64,000 nt of DNA from Flavobacterium sp. YJ01 (lineage in GTDB: Bacteria > Bacteroidota > Bacteroidia > Flavobacteriales > Flavobacteriaceae). Below are positions 17,953 to 26,101 of the stretch, in pieces; position 1 is the first letter of the stretch; each line of letters begins with the position of its first letter. The translations under genes were made by a program, and so were the position numbers. The stretch covers positions 4,464,001 to 4,528,000 of the forward strand of contig NZ_CP119757.1 in NCBI RefSeq assembly GCF_029320955.1. The letters run 5' to 3'. The notes below the pieces were generated by a model. That model saw only the letters and a list, made by a program, of their open reading frames with translations, was not told the origin of the DNA and ran no database searches.

Positions 17953-18402
17953 TTAATAACTTATTAGGTGCGGTAACAAATACGCAATAGCATAAATTAT
18001 GGCTAAAAAAATAACGACACTTATAATGGAAATAAGAAAAACGCGCCATCCATTAAAAAATTCGCCTCCATTATTTACATGTTTTTCAATGCTTTTTTCT
18101 TGGTAAGTTTTAATTATAAAAGAGGTTATGAATGCATAAATTAACGGAAAGACAACACTTGGAATATTCTCTGGTATGTTGAAAGCAAGAATAGTAATTA
18201 TGATTGTAGAAATTGCTGTAACAATGTAAGTATTTCGAGCTTTTTCTAAATCATTAAAAGCTTTAAAGTTTTCTGCAATGCAATATCCTGCAACAAATGG
18301 ACCACCAAAAAAAGTACCAGCACTTACGGCTGTTTTAGAATAGATTTTCTCAGTTGGAATTTCTTCAAAAACGGATTTTTCTAAATTTTCATCTTCAATC
18401 AT
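17953..18402 (-). CDS. Hypothetical membrane protein
   Basis: 149 residues. An acidic N-terminus is followed by a Gly-rich hydrophobic segment (GTFFGGPFVAGYCIAENF) and about three more membrane helices ending at the C-terminus. I do not recognise the family. Probably monocistronic. Confidence 0.65.
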   Translation of the reverse strand: MIEDENLEKSVFEEIPTEKIYSKTAVSAGTFFGGPFVAGYCIAENFKAFNDLEKARNTYIVTAISTIIITILAFNIPENIPSVVFPLIYAFITSFIIKTYQEKSIEKHVNNGGEFFNGWRVFLISIISVVIFLAIIYAIAYLLPHLISY

Positions 18403-18468
18403 TTTTTACAAATTTGGAGTTGGGAATTATTTTATCGATTTAATTTTTTCTAGATGCATGTATTATTT

Positions 18469-19203
18469 TTAATGTCCAAGCTGTTTTCTTAAATCCAGAT
18501 TTAAATTATACTGCTCTTCAACAGGAATAACTTTTCTTTGCACTTTATTGATGTCACTTCCTTCATCTGTCCACAAAAACGGATAAAAATTAAAAACTTG
18601 ATCGCCTTGCAAAGAAGCAACTTCTTTTTTCCAATTTTCCCAACGGCTTCCCGAATAATATTTGTCTAAATCGTTATTAAAACAGAATTCTAAAAACTGA
18701 GAATAGGTAATATCCAGTGGCTCATATTCTAAATTATCGGGAGCAAAATAATATACGTTGCCTAAATCTGTTCCTAATCCGCCACCGTTTAGGATATAAA
18801 ATCCGCCGAGAGCATCGTCTGCGATTAAAAGAAAAGAAGGTGCTTCTCCAAATTCTTTAAAAGATTTTCCTTTATTCCAATCGGGAAGACTGCGGTTTAG
18901 TTTTGCGCTTCCAGAACCTAAAATTCGAATCCAGCCGTTATCTATTAAAATTCCGCCAGTTTTATAAACAATTGCGCCCATTGGCGAATTGGTTGTAACT
19001 TGCGTGTTATATAAAGCATCTTTTGCCTTTTTTGGATCGGCAGGTAGAATTTCTACTTTGTTTTTAGCAGAATTGCTCCATTCTTTTACTGATTTCCATC
19101 CTGAGTCGTTTAGATCTATAAGGTCTTCTACTGGTCGCATTTTTGTTTGTGATAAAGTGGTGGCGGTTATTAAAATAAAAGCAAATAATTGAAAAAATTT
19201 CAT
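18469..19203 (-). CDS. DUF2625 family protein, secreted
   Basis: 244 residues. The signal peptide (1-18) is followed by the DUF2625 core: MRPVEDLIDLNDSGW, then MGAIVYKTGGILIDNGWIRI and ADDALGGFYILNGGGLG. The family has no assigned activity. It is followed after a short gap by a DUF1801 gene in a run of small minus-strand genes. Confidence 0.85.
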   Translation of the reverse strand: MKFFQLFAFILITATTLSQTKMRPVEDLIDLNDSGWKSVKEWSNSAKNKVEILPADPKKAKDALYNTQVTTNSPMGAIVYKTGGILIDNGWIRILGSGSAKLNRSLPDWNKGKSFKEFGEAPSFLLIADDALGGFYILNGGGLGTDLGNVYYFAPDNLEYEPLDITYSQFLEFCFNNDLDKYYSGSRWENWKKEVASLQGDQVFNFYPFLWTDEGSDINKVQRKVIPVEEQYNLNLDLRKQLGH

Positions 19204-19216
19204 AGTGGTTTTTTGG

Positions 19217-19618
19217 TTAATAGGGTTTGGTCATTAAACGAATAAGTATGCCTTTTCTTTTGACAATGTTTTTATAATCCCATTGAATTTCTTTTGCTTT
19301 TGTCAGCCAGCGTTTTACATCTTCTTCGTTGATTTGGTCGATTTGAGTGTAACGCATTTCTGCGGCTTTAAAAGAACCTTCATTTTGCAATTGTTCTTCG
19401 TCAAAAGATTGTCCGCTCCAGAAAAGTAATCTAACAGAACCTTTTAGTTTGCTGTATCCAACAATTGGGTTTCCGTCTAAAAACCAAACCGGATGCGCGT
19501 GCCAGATTTTGCTTTCGGCTTTGGTTAAATTTTTATTTATAATTGAATAAAGAAGATCGCAGATTTCTTTGTCTTCTAAACTTTGAGAATCGTTGTAATT
19601 TTGAATTTCCTGACTCAT
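19217..19618 (-). CDS. DUF1801 domain protein
   Basis: 133 residues of the DUF1801 family, with SKIWHAHPVWFLDGNPIVGY and the RLLFWSG strand. Third copy in the window. Its start lies 15 bases from the GNAT stop upstream, so these genes may be cotranscribed. Confidence 0.8.
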   Translation of the reverse strand: MSQEIQNYNDSQSLEDKEICDLLYSIINKNLTKAESKIWHAHPVWFLDGNPIVGYSKLKGSVRLLFWSGQSFDEEQLQNEGSFKAAEMRYTQIDQINEEDVKRWLTKAKEIQWDYKNIVKRKGILIRLMTKPY

Positions 19619-19633
19619 AGTTTTTTACTTTAG

Positions 19634-20068
19634 TTATTTTACCTCTTTTGTTAACTCAAATAAAATATAAATTCCGTTGTTAGAATGTCCTTTTTCTTTT
19701 TCGACAAATCCATTTTTGATATAAAAATCAATGGCTTTTGTATTCTTTTCAAGACATTTTAAAGTAAGCGGAAAATTAGTTTTCAAAATCGCCGCTTTTA
19801 GTAATTCAGAACCAATATTTTTTCCCTGATAATTATGATTTACATAAAGATGATGAATAAAATTATTAGGCATCCAAATCGAAATAAACCCAACAGGAAT
19901 ATCATTCCAAAGTGCCGTTAAAATACATTCGCCCTGCGTTTGTTTGATAAAATCATCTAACTCAAATTCAGAAATATCATTCCATATAAAAGTTCTTTTT
20001 CTTTCTTCCAAGAAAATTTCTTGTAAAGAACTTAAGTGATTGTTTCTAAATTCTACTATGTGCAACAT
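19634..20068 (-). CDS. GNAT-family N-acetyltransferase
   Basis: 144 residues. The acetyl-CoA motif is in LYVNHNYQGKNIGSELLKAA and the C-terminal motif B is KNTKAIDFYIKNGFVEK, as in typical small GNATs. Substrate unknown. It is 13 bases downstream of the next secreted protein gene on the same strand. Confidence 0.88.
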   Translation of the reverse strand: MLHIVEFRNNHLSSLQEIFLEERKRTFIWNDISEFELDDFIKQTQGECILTALWNDIPVGFISIWMPNNFIHHLYVNHNYQGKNIGSELLKAAILKTNFPLTLKCLEKNTKAIDFYIKNGFVEKEKGHSNNGIYILFELTKEVK

Positions 20069-20081
20069 GTATTTTTTCTGT

Positions 20082-20525
20082 TTAATTTCTTTTCAGAAAA
20101 ATTGTACTGCCTGCATTAGAATCATTAAATTCCGTAGCTCTGACGCCGTTTAAACCGAGATTTATTCTAACTTCATCGTCGCTTTTAAAATCTAAAATAG
20201 CTAGAATTCTGCCTTTTTCAACTTCTTTGCCTTTTTCTAAAGCAATAGCGATAATATCCATTGTTACAGGAACTTTAGATTCGTCAATTTCATATTTTAA
20301 CAAAGCTTTCTGTCCATCTTTTTTTCCTCCTTTGATTATATAATTTTTTCCATCTATAAACTCGCCATTAATAGTCATTGAAATAAAATTATCTGGTGTA
20401 AAAATCATTTTGTTTTTTACACCATTAGTGTCAGTTCCTTGCCAGTCGCCAACAAGGATTTCTTTTTTAGTTTGTGCATAAGAGGCACTGGTCAAAATAA
20501 GAAAAAGTAATAGAAATTTTTTCAT
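20082..20525 (-). CDS. Hypothetical secreted protein, lipocalin-like length
   Basis: 147 residues with a signal peptide (1-17, cut after SYAQ). The mature part begins LVGDWQGTDTNGVKNKMIFT and looks like a small beta-barrel of the type often annotated lipocalin-like, but I do not recognise a family. No metal or catalytic motif seen. Confidence 0.6.
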   Translation of the reverse strand: MKKFLLLFLILTSASYAQTKKEILVGDWQGTDTNGVKNKMIFTPDNFISMTINGEFIDGKNYIIKGGKKDGQKALLKYEIDESKVPVTMDIIAIALEKGKEVEKGRILAILDFKSDDEVRINLGLNGVRATEFNDSNAGSTIFLKRN

Positions 20526-20548
20526 CGTTCAGGCGGTTTTTAGATTTT

Positions 20549-20887
20549 TTATTGTTCTTCAATTATTGAATTTCCTTTTGATAAATCTCCAGAAGTCCAT
20601 TGCCAACTTTCGTGAAGCCTTATTTTTCCATTTGATAAAATTTCAGGTTTCGAATTGCAAAAGCCCGTCATTAATTCGCCTTTTTTGTTTATTTGATGAT
20701 ATCTCATTTCGATATTTCCTGTTTTATCAACTAAACCAATTAAATGACCTTTTATGATTTGTCCTCCAGAATATTCAGAAGTTAAAATGTTTCCTTCTTG
20801 TTTGTAATGAAAGACAGTTTCATTAGAGGTTTCTCCGTTTTCCGAATTACTTACAGGTTTAAAAAATTTGTTATTGTAATTGATCAT
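20549..20887 (-). CDS. Small conserved protein often labelled N-acetylglutamate synthase-like
   Basis: 112 residues with the pattern NGETSNETVFHYKQEGN, YSGGQIIKGHLIG and MTGFCNSKPEILSNGKIRL. These small beta proteins are commonly named N-acetylglutamate synthase in Bacteroidota and Firmicutes, but they lack the GNAT fold and the name is doubtful. The ATG overlaps the SUFU gene stop by four bases (ATGA), showing translational coupling. Confidence 0.65.
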   Translation of the reverse strand: MINYNNKFFKPVSNSENGETSNETVFHYKQEGNILTSEYSGGQIIKGHLIGLVDKTGNIEMRYHQINKKGELMTGFCNSKPEILSNGKIRLHESWQWTSGDLSKGNSIIEEQ

Positions 20888-21528
20888 TTTCGATTTAAAT
20901 CGGTAATTAATAAAGGATTATTTTCTTTTAATTTATTAACTAAAGCCTCAACCGTTTCTGGATTTTCTTTAATATTTTCATATTCTTGAGACGTTATGCC
21001 TACAATTTGCAAGAAAGAAACTTCTCCGTGCGGTGTTTGTTTTTTTGGAACTTCAGGATCGTTTACAAAAACTAAAGCTGTAATGTCGGTTTCGGTATCC
21101 AAACGAATCGGACCGTTTGCAGGCATATAATGAAATTCTTCAAACCAATTTCCGCTACTAAAAACGTACTTGGCAATGTTTTGCAAAAGCGCCACAGCCC
21201 AGCTTGGGTTTCCGTTATCGGCTTCAAAAGGTTTTAATCTAAAAGTAAGTTCAAATCCCCATTTACTGAATTCGCCGTCTACTTTTTCTTCGTTATAATA
21301 CAATTCTGAAAATCCGTATGTTACAAAATGATAATGATCTTCCTGATTTTTGCTTTCGTAATAGCTTACGCCGTCAAGCGGATGTTCTCCGCCAAGCATA
21401 TAACTAATTGCTGGCGCAAAATGTTTTGGTTCCTGATTCGGATAAAGACGATCGAATTCTTTGTCGATTTCTAACCACCCAACGGCATCATCTTCTGAAA
21501 ATTGTTTTTTATATTCTTCTAAATTCAT
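20884..21528 (-). CDS. Suppressor-of-fused (SUFU) domain protein
   Basis: 214 residues of the SUFU domain: the opening W-x-x-I-D-x-x-F-D-x-x-YPNQEPKHFAP, HYHFVTYGFSELYY and WGFELTFRL. In bacteria this domain occurs in immunity proteins of polymorphic toxin systems as well as alone. I see no toxin gene next to it. It overlaps the downstream small gene by four bases. Confidence 0.85.
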   Translation of the reverse strand: MNLEEYKKQFSEDDAVGWLEIDKEFDRLYPNQEPKHFAPAISYMLGGEHPLDGVSYYESKNQEDHYHFVTYGFSELYYNEEKVDGEFSKWGFELTFRLKPFEADNGNPSWAVALLQNIAKYVFSSGNWFEEFHYMPANGPIRLDTETDITALVFVNDPEVPKKQTPHGEVSFLQIVGITSQEYENIKENPETVEALVNKLKENNPLLITDLNRK

Positions 21529-21603
21529 TTTGGTAGTTTTCTAGTTTAAAGCTCAGACAAGATATTGCTTTTATTGGAGAAAATGGAATTTGAAGCATAA
21601 AAA

Positions 21604-21631
21604 AATCCGATTTGTTGGAGCAAATCGGATT
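21604..21631 (-). terminator. Intrinsic terminator of the TPM gene
   Basis: The stem AATCCGATTTG (21604-21614) pairs with CAAATCGGATT (21621-21631) around a six-base loop. In the minus direction it is followed by seven or more U residues. It lies eight bases beyond the TPM stop. The same stem is used by the next two terminators, at 22235-22262 and 23318-23346. Confidence 0.85.
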
Positions 21632-21638
21632 GTATTTA

Positions 21639-22130
21639 TTATTCTATTTTTTTAACTAATTGAAGCGTTCCAGCCTGAAGACCTTTAAAATAGTCACCTT
21701 TTTTTAATTCTGGAATTACATAAGTCGAAATAATTTCTTTTAATTCTGGATCGGTAATTTTTGCACCAATCTTAGCAACTCCTTGAAATTGAATTTGTCG
21801 CATTTGTTTGCTTATCACTATTAATACGGCTGTATCAATTTTTAATTTAGAAAATAAATAATTGTCTAAGTGTCGAGAATATTCGTTTAAATCATTATAA
21901 GGACTAAAAGACGCAGCGCTAACAATAAGAATTTTAGATTTTGTTTTGGCTTCGCTTGCTTTTAAATAATCGCTTAAATCTTTGACTTGTTTTGGTGTAA
22001 GAATGTGTTCAAAATCATTTACATAATCATAAGACTTTGCAAAAATATTTTGAGGTTCGGCTTTTGCTTGTGCAAAAAAAAGTTGCGGTAAAAAAAGAAA
22101 AATAGTTAAGTAGAAAATTATTTTATTCAT
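21639..22130 (-). CDS. TPM-domain protein, secreted
   Basis: 163 residues with a signal peptide (1-20, cut after FFAQ) and a single TPM domain: VNDFEHILTPKQVKDLSDYL, KILIVSAAS and FQGVAKIGAKITDPELKEII. TPM proteins have been linked to photosystem or membrane-protein maintenance and to phosphatase activity. Most bacterial versions carry a C-terminal membrane helix and Gly-rich tail; this one stops after the domain and so is soluble in the periplasm. Confidence 0.85.
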   Translation of the reverse strand: MNKIIFYLTIFLFLPQLFFAQAKAEPQNIFAKSYDYVNDFEHILTPKQVKDLSDYLKASEAKTKSKILIVSAASFSPYNDLNEYSRHLDNYLFSKLKIDTAVLIVISKQMRQIQFQGVAKIGAKITDPELKEIISTYVIPELKKGDYFKGLQAGTLQLVKKIE

Positions 22131-22234
22131 GGCAGATATGTTTTGGGCGCTGCAAAACTACTGCTTTATTATTAAAACTTTGTCTGGAAATTGTTACTAA
22201 AAATCGATTTTTATTTATAAAGAAAAGAACAAAA

Positions 22235-22262
22235 AATCCGATTTACATTAGCAAATCGGATT
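22235..22262 (-). terminator. Intrinsic terminator of the DUF2314-ankyrin gene
   Basis: The stem AATCCGATTT (22235-22244) pairs with AAATCGGATT (22253-22262). A run of A on the plus strand gives a six-base U tail on the minus transcript. It sits 10 bases past the gene stop and uses the same stem sequence as the neighbouring terminators. Confidence 0.85.
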
Positions 22263-22272
22263 CTTTGAATGT

Positions 22273-23022
22273 TTATTGCAACAAAGGCAGTAAATGATCC
22301 CATTTTAATTCTTTTGCATAATCTAAGGCAGTTTTTCCGAATTGATTTTTTGCCTTTAAATCTGCGCCAGATGCTACTATAATTTCGACAGAACTGCTAT
22401 TTCCGGCAATGGCTTCGCGATGCAAAAAAGTATAGCCTAAATCATCTTCGCCAGTAATTTCTTCTGGATTATTTTTTAGAAATTCGATTAGGCTTTCTTT
22501 CATGTTTATGCTCATCGGATGTTCAATCAGATTTTCCGGATTTTCTTTTTGATCCGAAACGACTTCAATATCATTAAAATCGCCAAATTCTAGTCCCCAA
22601 GCTGCGTCATGATCTTCTCTTTCTTCATCGCTCATTTCAGAACGCATCGCATGAATTGTAAAAGCTCCATATGTTTTGCCATCAATAGCAAACAGCCAAT
22701 CGCTAATTTGATTAAGTGGAATCGCTATTTCATCTCCATTATTTACGTTTGTCAATTCATCTGGATCATTTACTAAAATGCCGTAAATATTTTCACCATC
22801 AAAATTTACATCATTAATCCACATATGTTCTACAACAGTTTCTCCGTCTATTTCTTGAGTAAAAGCGAGTTTTACACAAGCAACGTCCAATCCTGGAACT
22901 ATTCGTCTGTATTCCCAAGATAATTCTCTCCAGAAATATTTAAAAGTTTCTTGTGCTTTTTTGTAAGCTTCAATCATTTTTGGATTTTCTCCGTCGGCGT
23001 AGAATATTTTTGTTTCTTCCAT
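22273..23022 (-). CDS. DUF2314 (YegJ-like) domain protein with C-terminal ankyrin repeats
   Basis: 249 residues. Residues about 20-140 match DUF2314 (LDVACVKLAFTQEIDGE, EHMWINDVNFDG, IPLNQISDWLF). The tail from about 195 has ankyrin-type repeats (YTFLHREAIAGNSSSVEIIV, then SGADLKAKNQFGKTALDYA). The combination suggests a cytoplasmic protein-binding role. Function unknown. Confidence 0.85.
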   Translation of the reverse strand: MEETKIFYADGENPKMIEAYKKAQETFKYFWRELSWEYRRIVPGLDVACVKLAFTQEIDGETVVEHMWINDVNFDGENIYGILVNDPDELTNVNNGDEIAIPLNQISDWLFAIDGKTYGAFTIHAMRSEMSDEEREDHDAAWGLEFGDFNDIEVVSDQKENPENLIEHPMSINMKESLIEFLKNNPEEITGEDDLGYTFLHREAIAGNSSSVEIIVASGADLKAKNQFGKTALDYAKELKWDHLLPLLQ

Positions 23023-23150
23023 TAGAATACATTTTTATAATGAATTATAAAAGTAATCTTTTTATTACTTTGAGTAAAATGATATTTAATGATTTTTGAG
23101 GTTTTAGAGGTTTGTTAACTTAAAAGTGATGATTTTTTAAGACAAAGTAT

Positions 23151-23285
23151 TGTCATTTCGACCGAAGAGAGAAATCTTAGCAAGAAACTCTGCGAAGTAG
23201 GCGCATTAGCAAGTATTTTTATACTACTACTTGCCAATTTTTGTCGAGCTACTTGTGGAGATTTCTCTCTTCGGTCGAAATGACA
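23151..23285. repeat. Long inverted repeat, GTCATTTCGACCGAAGAGAG family
   Basis: The arms 23151-23177 and 23259-23285 are exact reverse complements over 27 bases. A smaller inner pair, GCAAGTA near 23209-23215 with TACTTGC near 23228-23234, makes a second stem. A hairpin this long with no coding content looks like a dispersed non-autonomous element or processing structure. Confidence 0.88.
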
Positions 23286-23317
23286 AAAATGGGTGTAATT
23301 ATATTTGCGGAATAAAA

Positions 23318-23346
23318 AAATCCGACTTGCTTTCACAAATCGGATT
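23318..23346 (-). terminator. Intrinsic terminator of lpdA
   Basis: AAATCCGACTTG (23318-23329) pairs with CAAATCGGATTT (about 23335-23346) with one mismatch. The plus-strand A run at 23314-23320 gives the U tail. It is 44 bases past the lpdA stop and shares its stem with two upstream terminators. Confidence 0.8.
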
Positions 23347-23389
23347 TTATAAATTGAAAAATTATATATAACCGTAAAACGGTATATTT

Positions 23390-24778
23390 TTACAAGTGAA
23401 TTACTTCGCCGTAAGCATCAGCTACAGCTTCCATAACAGCCTCGCTCATTGTTGGGTGAGGGTGGATAGATTTAAGAATTTCATGACCAGTAGTTTCTAG
23501 TTTACGAGCAACAACTGCTTCAGCAATCATATCTGTAACACCAGCACCAATCATGTGGCATCCTAACCATTCTCCGTATTTAGCATCGAAGATTACTTTT
23601 ACGAATCCGTCAGCATTTCCAGCAGCTTTTGCTTTTCCAGAGGCTGAGAATGGGAATTTACCAATTTTTAATTCGTAACCTTTTTCTTTTGCTTGTTTTT
23701 CTGTTAAACCAACAGAAGCGATTTCTGGAGTTGCGTAAGTACAACCAGGAACGTTTCCGTAATCGATTGGATCAACGTGTAAACCTTTAATTTTTTCAAC
23801 ACAGTTAATTCCTTCAGCAGAAGCAACGTGAGCTAAAGCTTGACCTGGAGTAACGTCTCCAATTGCGTAGTATCCTGGAATATTAGTTGCGTTGTAAGCG
23901 TTTACTAAGATTTTATCTCTGTCAACAGCGATTCCAACTTCTTCTAATCCGATGTTTTCAATGTTAGTTTTAATTCCAACTGCAGAAAGTACGATATCAG
24001 CTTCTAAAACTTCTTCTCCTTTTGCTGTTTTAACGAAAGCTTTAACTCCAGCTCCAGTTGTGTCAATACGCTCAACAGAAGAGTTTGTCATTACTTTAAT
24101 TCCTGATTTTTTCAAAGAACGCTCAAATTGTTTTGAGATGTCTTCGTCTTCTACAGGAACTACGTTTGGCATAAATTCTACGATAGTAACGTCTGTTCCC
24201 ATTGAGTTGTAGAAGTGAGCGAACTCAACTCCGATTGCTCCAGAACCAACAATAATCATAGATTTTGGTTGAGTTGGCAAAGTCATTGCCTGACGGTATC
24301 CAATTACTTTTACACCATCTTGAGGTAAGTTTGGTAACTCACGAGAGCGAGCTCCAGTTGCGATGATAATGTGATCAGCGCTATATTCAGTAACTTTATT
24401 GTCTTTATCAGTAACGTCAAGTTTTTTTCCTGGTTTTAGTTTTCCAAAACCTTCAATAACGTCAATTTTGTTTTTTTTCATTAAGAATTGAACTCCTTTG
24501 CTCATTCCTTCTGCAACTCCACGGCTACGTTGAACAACTGCTGGGAAATCTTTATCGAATTCAGAAACTTTCAATCCGTAGTCAGAAGCGTGTTTTAAAT
24601 AATCAAAAACCTGAGCAGATTTTAAAAGCGCTTTTGTTGGAATACATCCCCAGTTAAGGCAAACTCCACCAAGATTTTCTTTTTCTACTACAGCTACTTT
24701 AAAGCCTAATTGAGAAGCTCTAATCGCTGTTACATATCCTCCAGGACCACTTCCTAAAACAATAACGTCGTATTTCAT
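23390..24778 (-). CDS. lpdA: Dihydrolipoyl dehydrogenase
   Basis: 462 residues, the FAD-dependent E3 component of 2-oxoacid dehydrogenase and glycine cleavage complexes, which reoxidises dihydrolipoamide with NAD+. The N-terminal GxGxxG is present (GSGPGGY), the redox disulfide is C40/C45 in GGVCLNWGCIPTK, and the second dinucleotide site is IVGSGAIGVEF. The catalytic His-Glu is in HPHPTMSEAVMEA near the C-terminus. It stands alone without E1 or E2 genes nearby, so it probably serves several complexes. Confidence 0.97.
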   Translation of the reverse strand: MKYDVIVLGSGPGGYVTAIRASQLGFKVAVVEKENLGGVCLNWGCIPTKALLKSAQVFDYLKHASDYGLKVSEFDKDFPAVVQRSRGVAEGMSKGVQFLMKKNKIDVIEGFGKLKPGKKLDVTDKDNKVTEYSADHIIIATGARSRELPNLPQDGVKVIGYRQAMTLPTQPKSMIIVGSGAIGVEFAHFYNSMGTDVTIVEFMPNVVPVEDEDISKQFERSLKKSGIKVMTNSSVERIDTTGAGVKAFVKTAKGEEVLEADIVLSAVGIKTNIENIGLEEVGIAVDRDKILVNAYNATNIPGYYAIGDVTPGQALAHVASAEGINCVEKIKGLHVDPIDYGNVPGCTYATPEIASVGLTEKQAKEKGYELKIGKFPFSASGKAKAAGNADGFVKVIFDAKYGEWLGCHMIGAGVTDMIAEAVVARKLETTGHEILKSIHPHPTMSEAVMEAVADAYGEVIHL

Positions 24779-25086
24779 TTTTTTTGTTTTTAGTATTAAC
24801 TACCGAAAAATGAAGTCTACAATTCCGAAACTCATCTTTCGATTTATTCTTTTGTTATTTGTGATTGCGAATTTAAGGATTTATTTTAAATCAACGTCTG
24901 AAAATTTGTTTTTAAAAGCACAGATTTTAGTCTTTTCACAGAAACCGAGTTAATTGTGAATTGTAAATTGTGAATTATGAATTGTTTTTTATGATTTAGT
25001 GATTTGTTCTTAGTAATTAGTTGTTAGTGATTAGTCCTTAGTTTTTAGTGAATACTGAGATATCCTTTGAAAATTTAAAAAAATAA

Positions 25087-25149
25087 GCCACAGATTAAAC
25101 AGATTAAAATGATTTTAAAAAATCTGTGTTAATCTGTGTAATCTGTGGC
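25087..25149. repeat. Inverted repeat, AGCCACAGATTAAA family, copy 2
   Basis: The left arm begins GCCACAGATTAAACAGATTA and the right arm ends AATCTGTGTAATCTGTGGC, so it folds into a hairpin of about 30 base pairs with a tiny loop. The units are ACAGATTA repeated two or three times. The 14-base core AGCCACAGATTAAA is identical to the repeat at 263-413. Confidence 0.85.
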
Positions 25150-25160
25150 TTTCATAATTT

Positions 25161-25236
25161 ACTGTCACTCTGAGCGAAGTCGAAGAGTTTTGCGTGAGGC
25201 TTCTCCCGAAGTCTCGGAACGTTCAGCCTGACAAAT
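25161..25236. repeat. Inverted repeat, CTGAGCGAAGTCGAAG family
   Basis: The left arm TGTCACTCTGAGCGAAGTCG (25163-25182) pairs imperfectly with the right arm near 25215-25236 (ACGTTCAGCCTGACA). It is adjacent to the previous repeat, in the spacer downstream of the NUMOD gene. Related copies are at 9964-9990, 11164-11245 and 43467-43571. Confidence 0.75.
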
Positions 25237-25266
25237 CGTTAATAATTAACCATTAACAATTTATAA

Positions 25267-25851
25267 TTAGATCTTCACATGTCCCCAGTTTTCTCCACTG
25301 GCAATTCTTCTAATTTGCATTTCGCTTACGCCGAATTGTTTAGCAATCATTTTAAGACGTGTTTTTTGCTCAGGTCTTGCTAGGATTTTTTTAATTAACA
25401 TCACTTTTGTGGTGGTTAATTTTCTTCCGTCGGCTTTTAGATTGTGTTCAATAAGATTCTTTTTTGCCTGAATAACGCGTGGGCTTTTTCTGCTGTGCGC
25501 CATCATTTCTTGTTTGGTTGCCCAGCGTAAATTACTGATATCGTCATTACTTCTGTTATAATCCAGATGTAATACATAAGTCTGATCTTCGGAATCTTTT
25601 GGAATAAAATATTGAGCAACTAATTTATATAAGAAGAGGTATTTATTAACGATTTTGTCGTCTTTCTTAACCTTAAAACGGAAAGTCGGATATCCGTCGC
25701 TTAAGCCACCTTTTAGTATTCGGCCGTTTTCAATTTCATCGGTAAAACTTATTAATCTTCCTCTGTTTGAAATGGCATATTTTAATTGTAATGAGGCGTT
25801 TATTTCTATTTCTTTAAATTGTTCGTTTGGGTAAAATCGGTTTTGTGGCAT
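25267..25851 (-). CDS. NUMOD4/HNH-like DNA-binding protein
   Basis: 194 residues. The N-terminal part looks like a NUMOD4 module (YAISNRGRLISF). The middle is an HNH-like segment (YVLHLDYNRSNDDISNLRWA) in which the usual paired His is Leu-His, and the C-terminal about 50 form a helix-turn-helix (RLKMIAKQFGVSEMQIRRIA). These modules come from homing endonucleases. The altered metal site, and my memory of single-copy homologues across Flavobacteriia, favour a domesticated DNA-binding protein rather than a mobile nuclease. Target unknown. Confidence 0.7.
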   Translation of the reverse strand: MPQNRFYPNEQFKEIEINASLQLKYAISNRGRLISFTDEIENGRILKGGLSDGYPTFRFKVKKDDKIVNKYLFLYKLVAQYFIPKDSEDQTYVLHLDYNRSNDDISNLRWATKQEMMAHSRKSPRVIQAKKNLIEHNLKADGRKLTTTKVMLIKKILARPEQKTRLKMIAKQFGVSEMQIRRIASGENWGHVKI

Positions 25852-26101
25852 TTTCTTTTACATTTGATTTCTATACTCTCAAAGATAAATAATAAACCAA
25901 AAATGTAAGCTATCTACTTGATACTGAAATGTCAATTTTATGATTTCTATAACGCTATTTTAACGTTTTGAAATCATTTTGACAGTTTTTAGTCGGATTT
26001 TAAATCACAAATTGTGAAATATGCAGTTTTTTAATTTTGAACTAAACCTCAATTTTAGATTAAATTAGCATTATTTTATTGATCAACTTAAGTTTTAATG
26101 A

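Larger units (their letters stand above)
23023..23389. other. Intergenic region with inverted repeat and lpdA terminator
   Basis: This spacer between lpdA and the DUF2314 gene contains a long inverted repeat (23151-23285) and the lpdA terminator (23318-23346), both listed separately. A 73-codon minus-strand ORF inside the repeat is not credible. The rest (23023-23140) is the DUF2314 leader, without a clear promoter box. Confidence 0.6.
24779..25266. other. Gene-free region with A/T-rich degenerate repeats
   Basis: 488 bases upstream of lpdA with no credible ORF. 24953-24990 is a run of GAATTGTAAATTGTGAATT-like units, and 25005-25050 a run of GTGATTAGTTCTTAG-like units. Two inverted repeats follow (25087-25149 and 25161-25236) and then an AATTAACCATTAACAATT stretch next to the NUMOD gene stop. 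The lpdA leader is within 24779-24950. Confidence 0.6.

Noticed and set aside
20884..21528. Polymorphic-toxin immunity role for the SUFU protein
   Set aside because: No toxin, Rhs, T6SS or T9SS effector gene is adjacent; the domain alone does not justify the claim.
23115..23336. 73-codon minus-strand ORF
   Set aside because: It lies almost wholly inside the perfect inverted repeat 23151-23285, and its sequence is a translation of the repeat arms.
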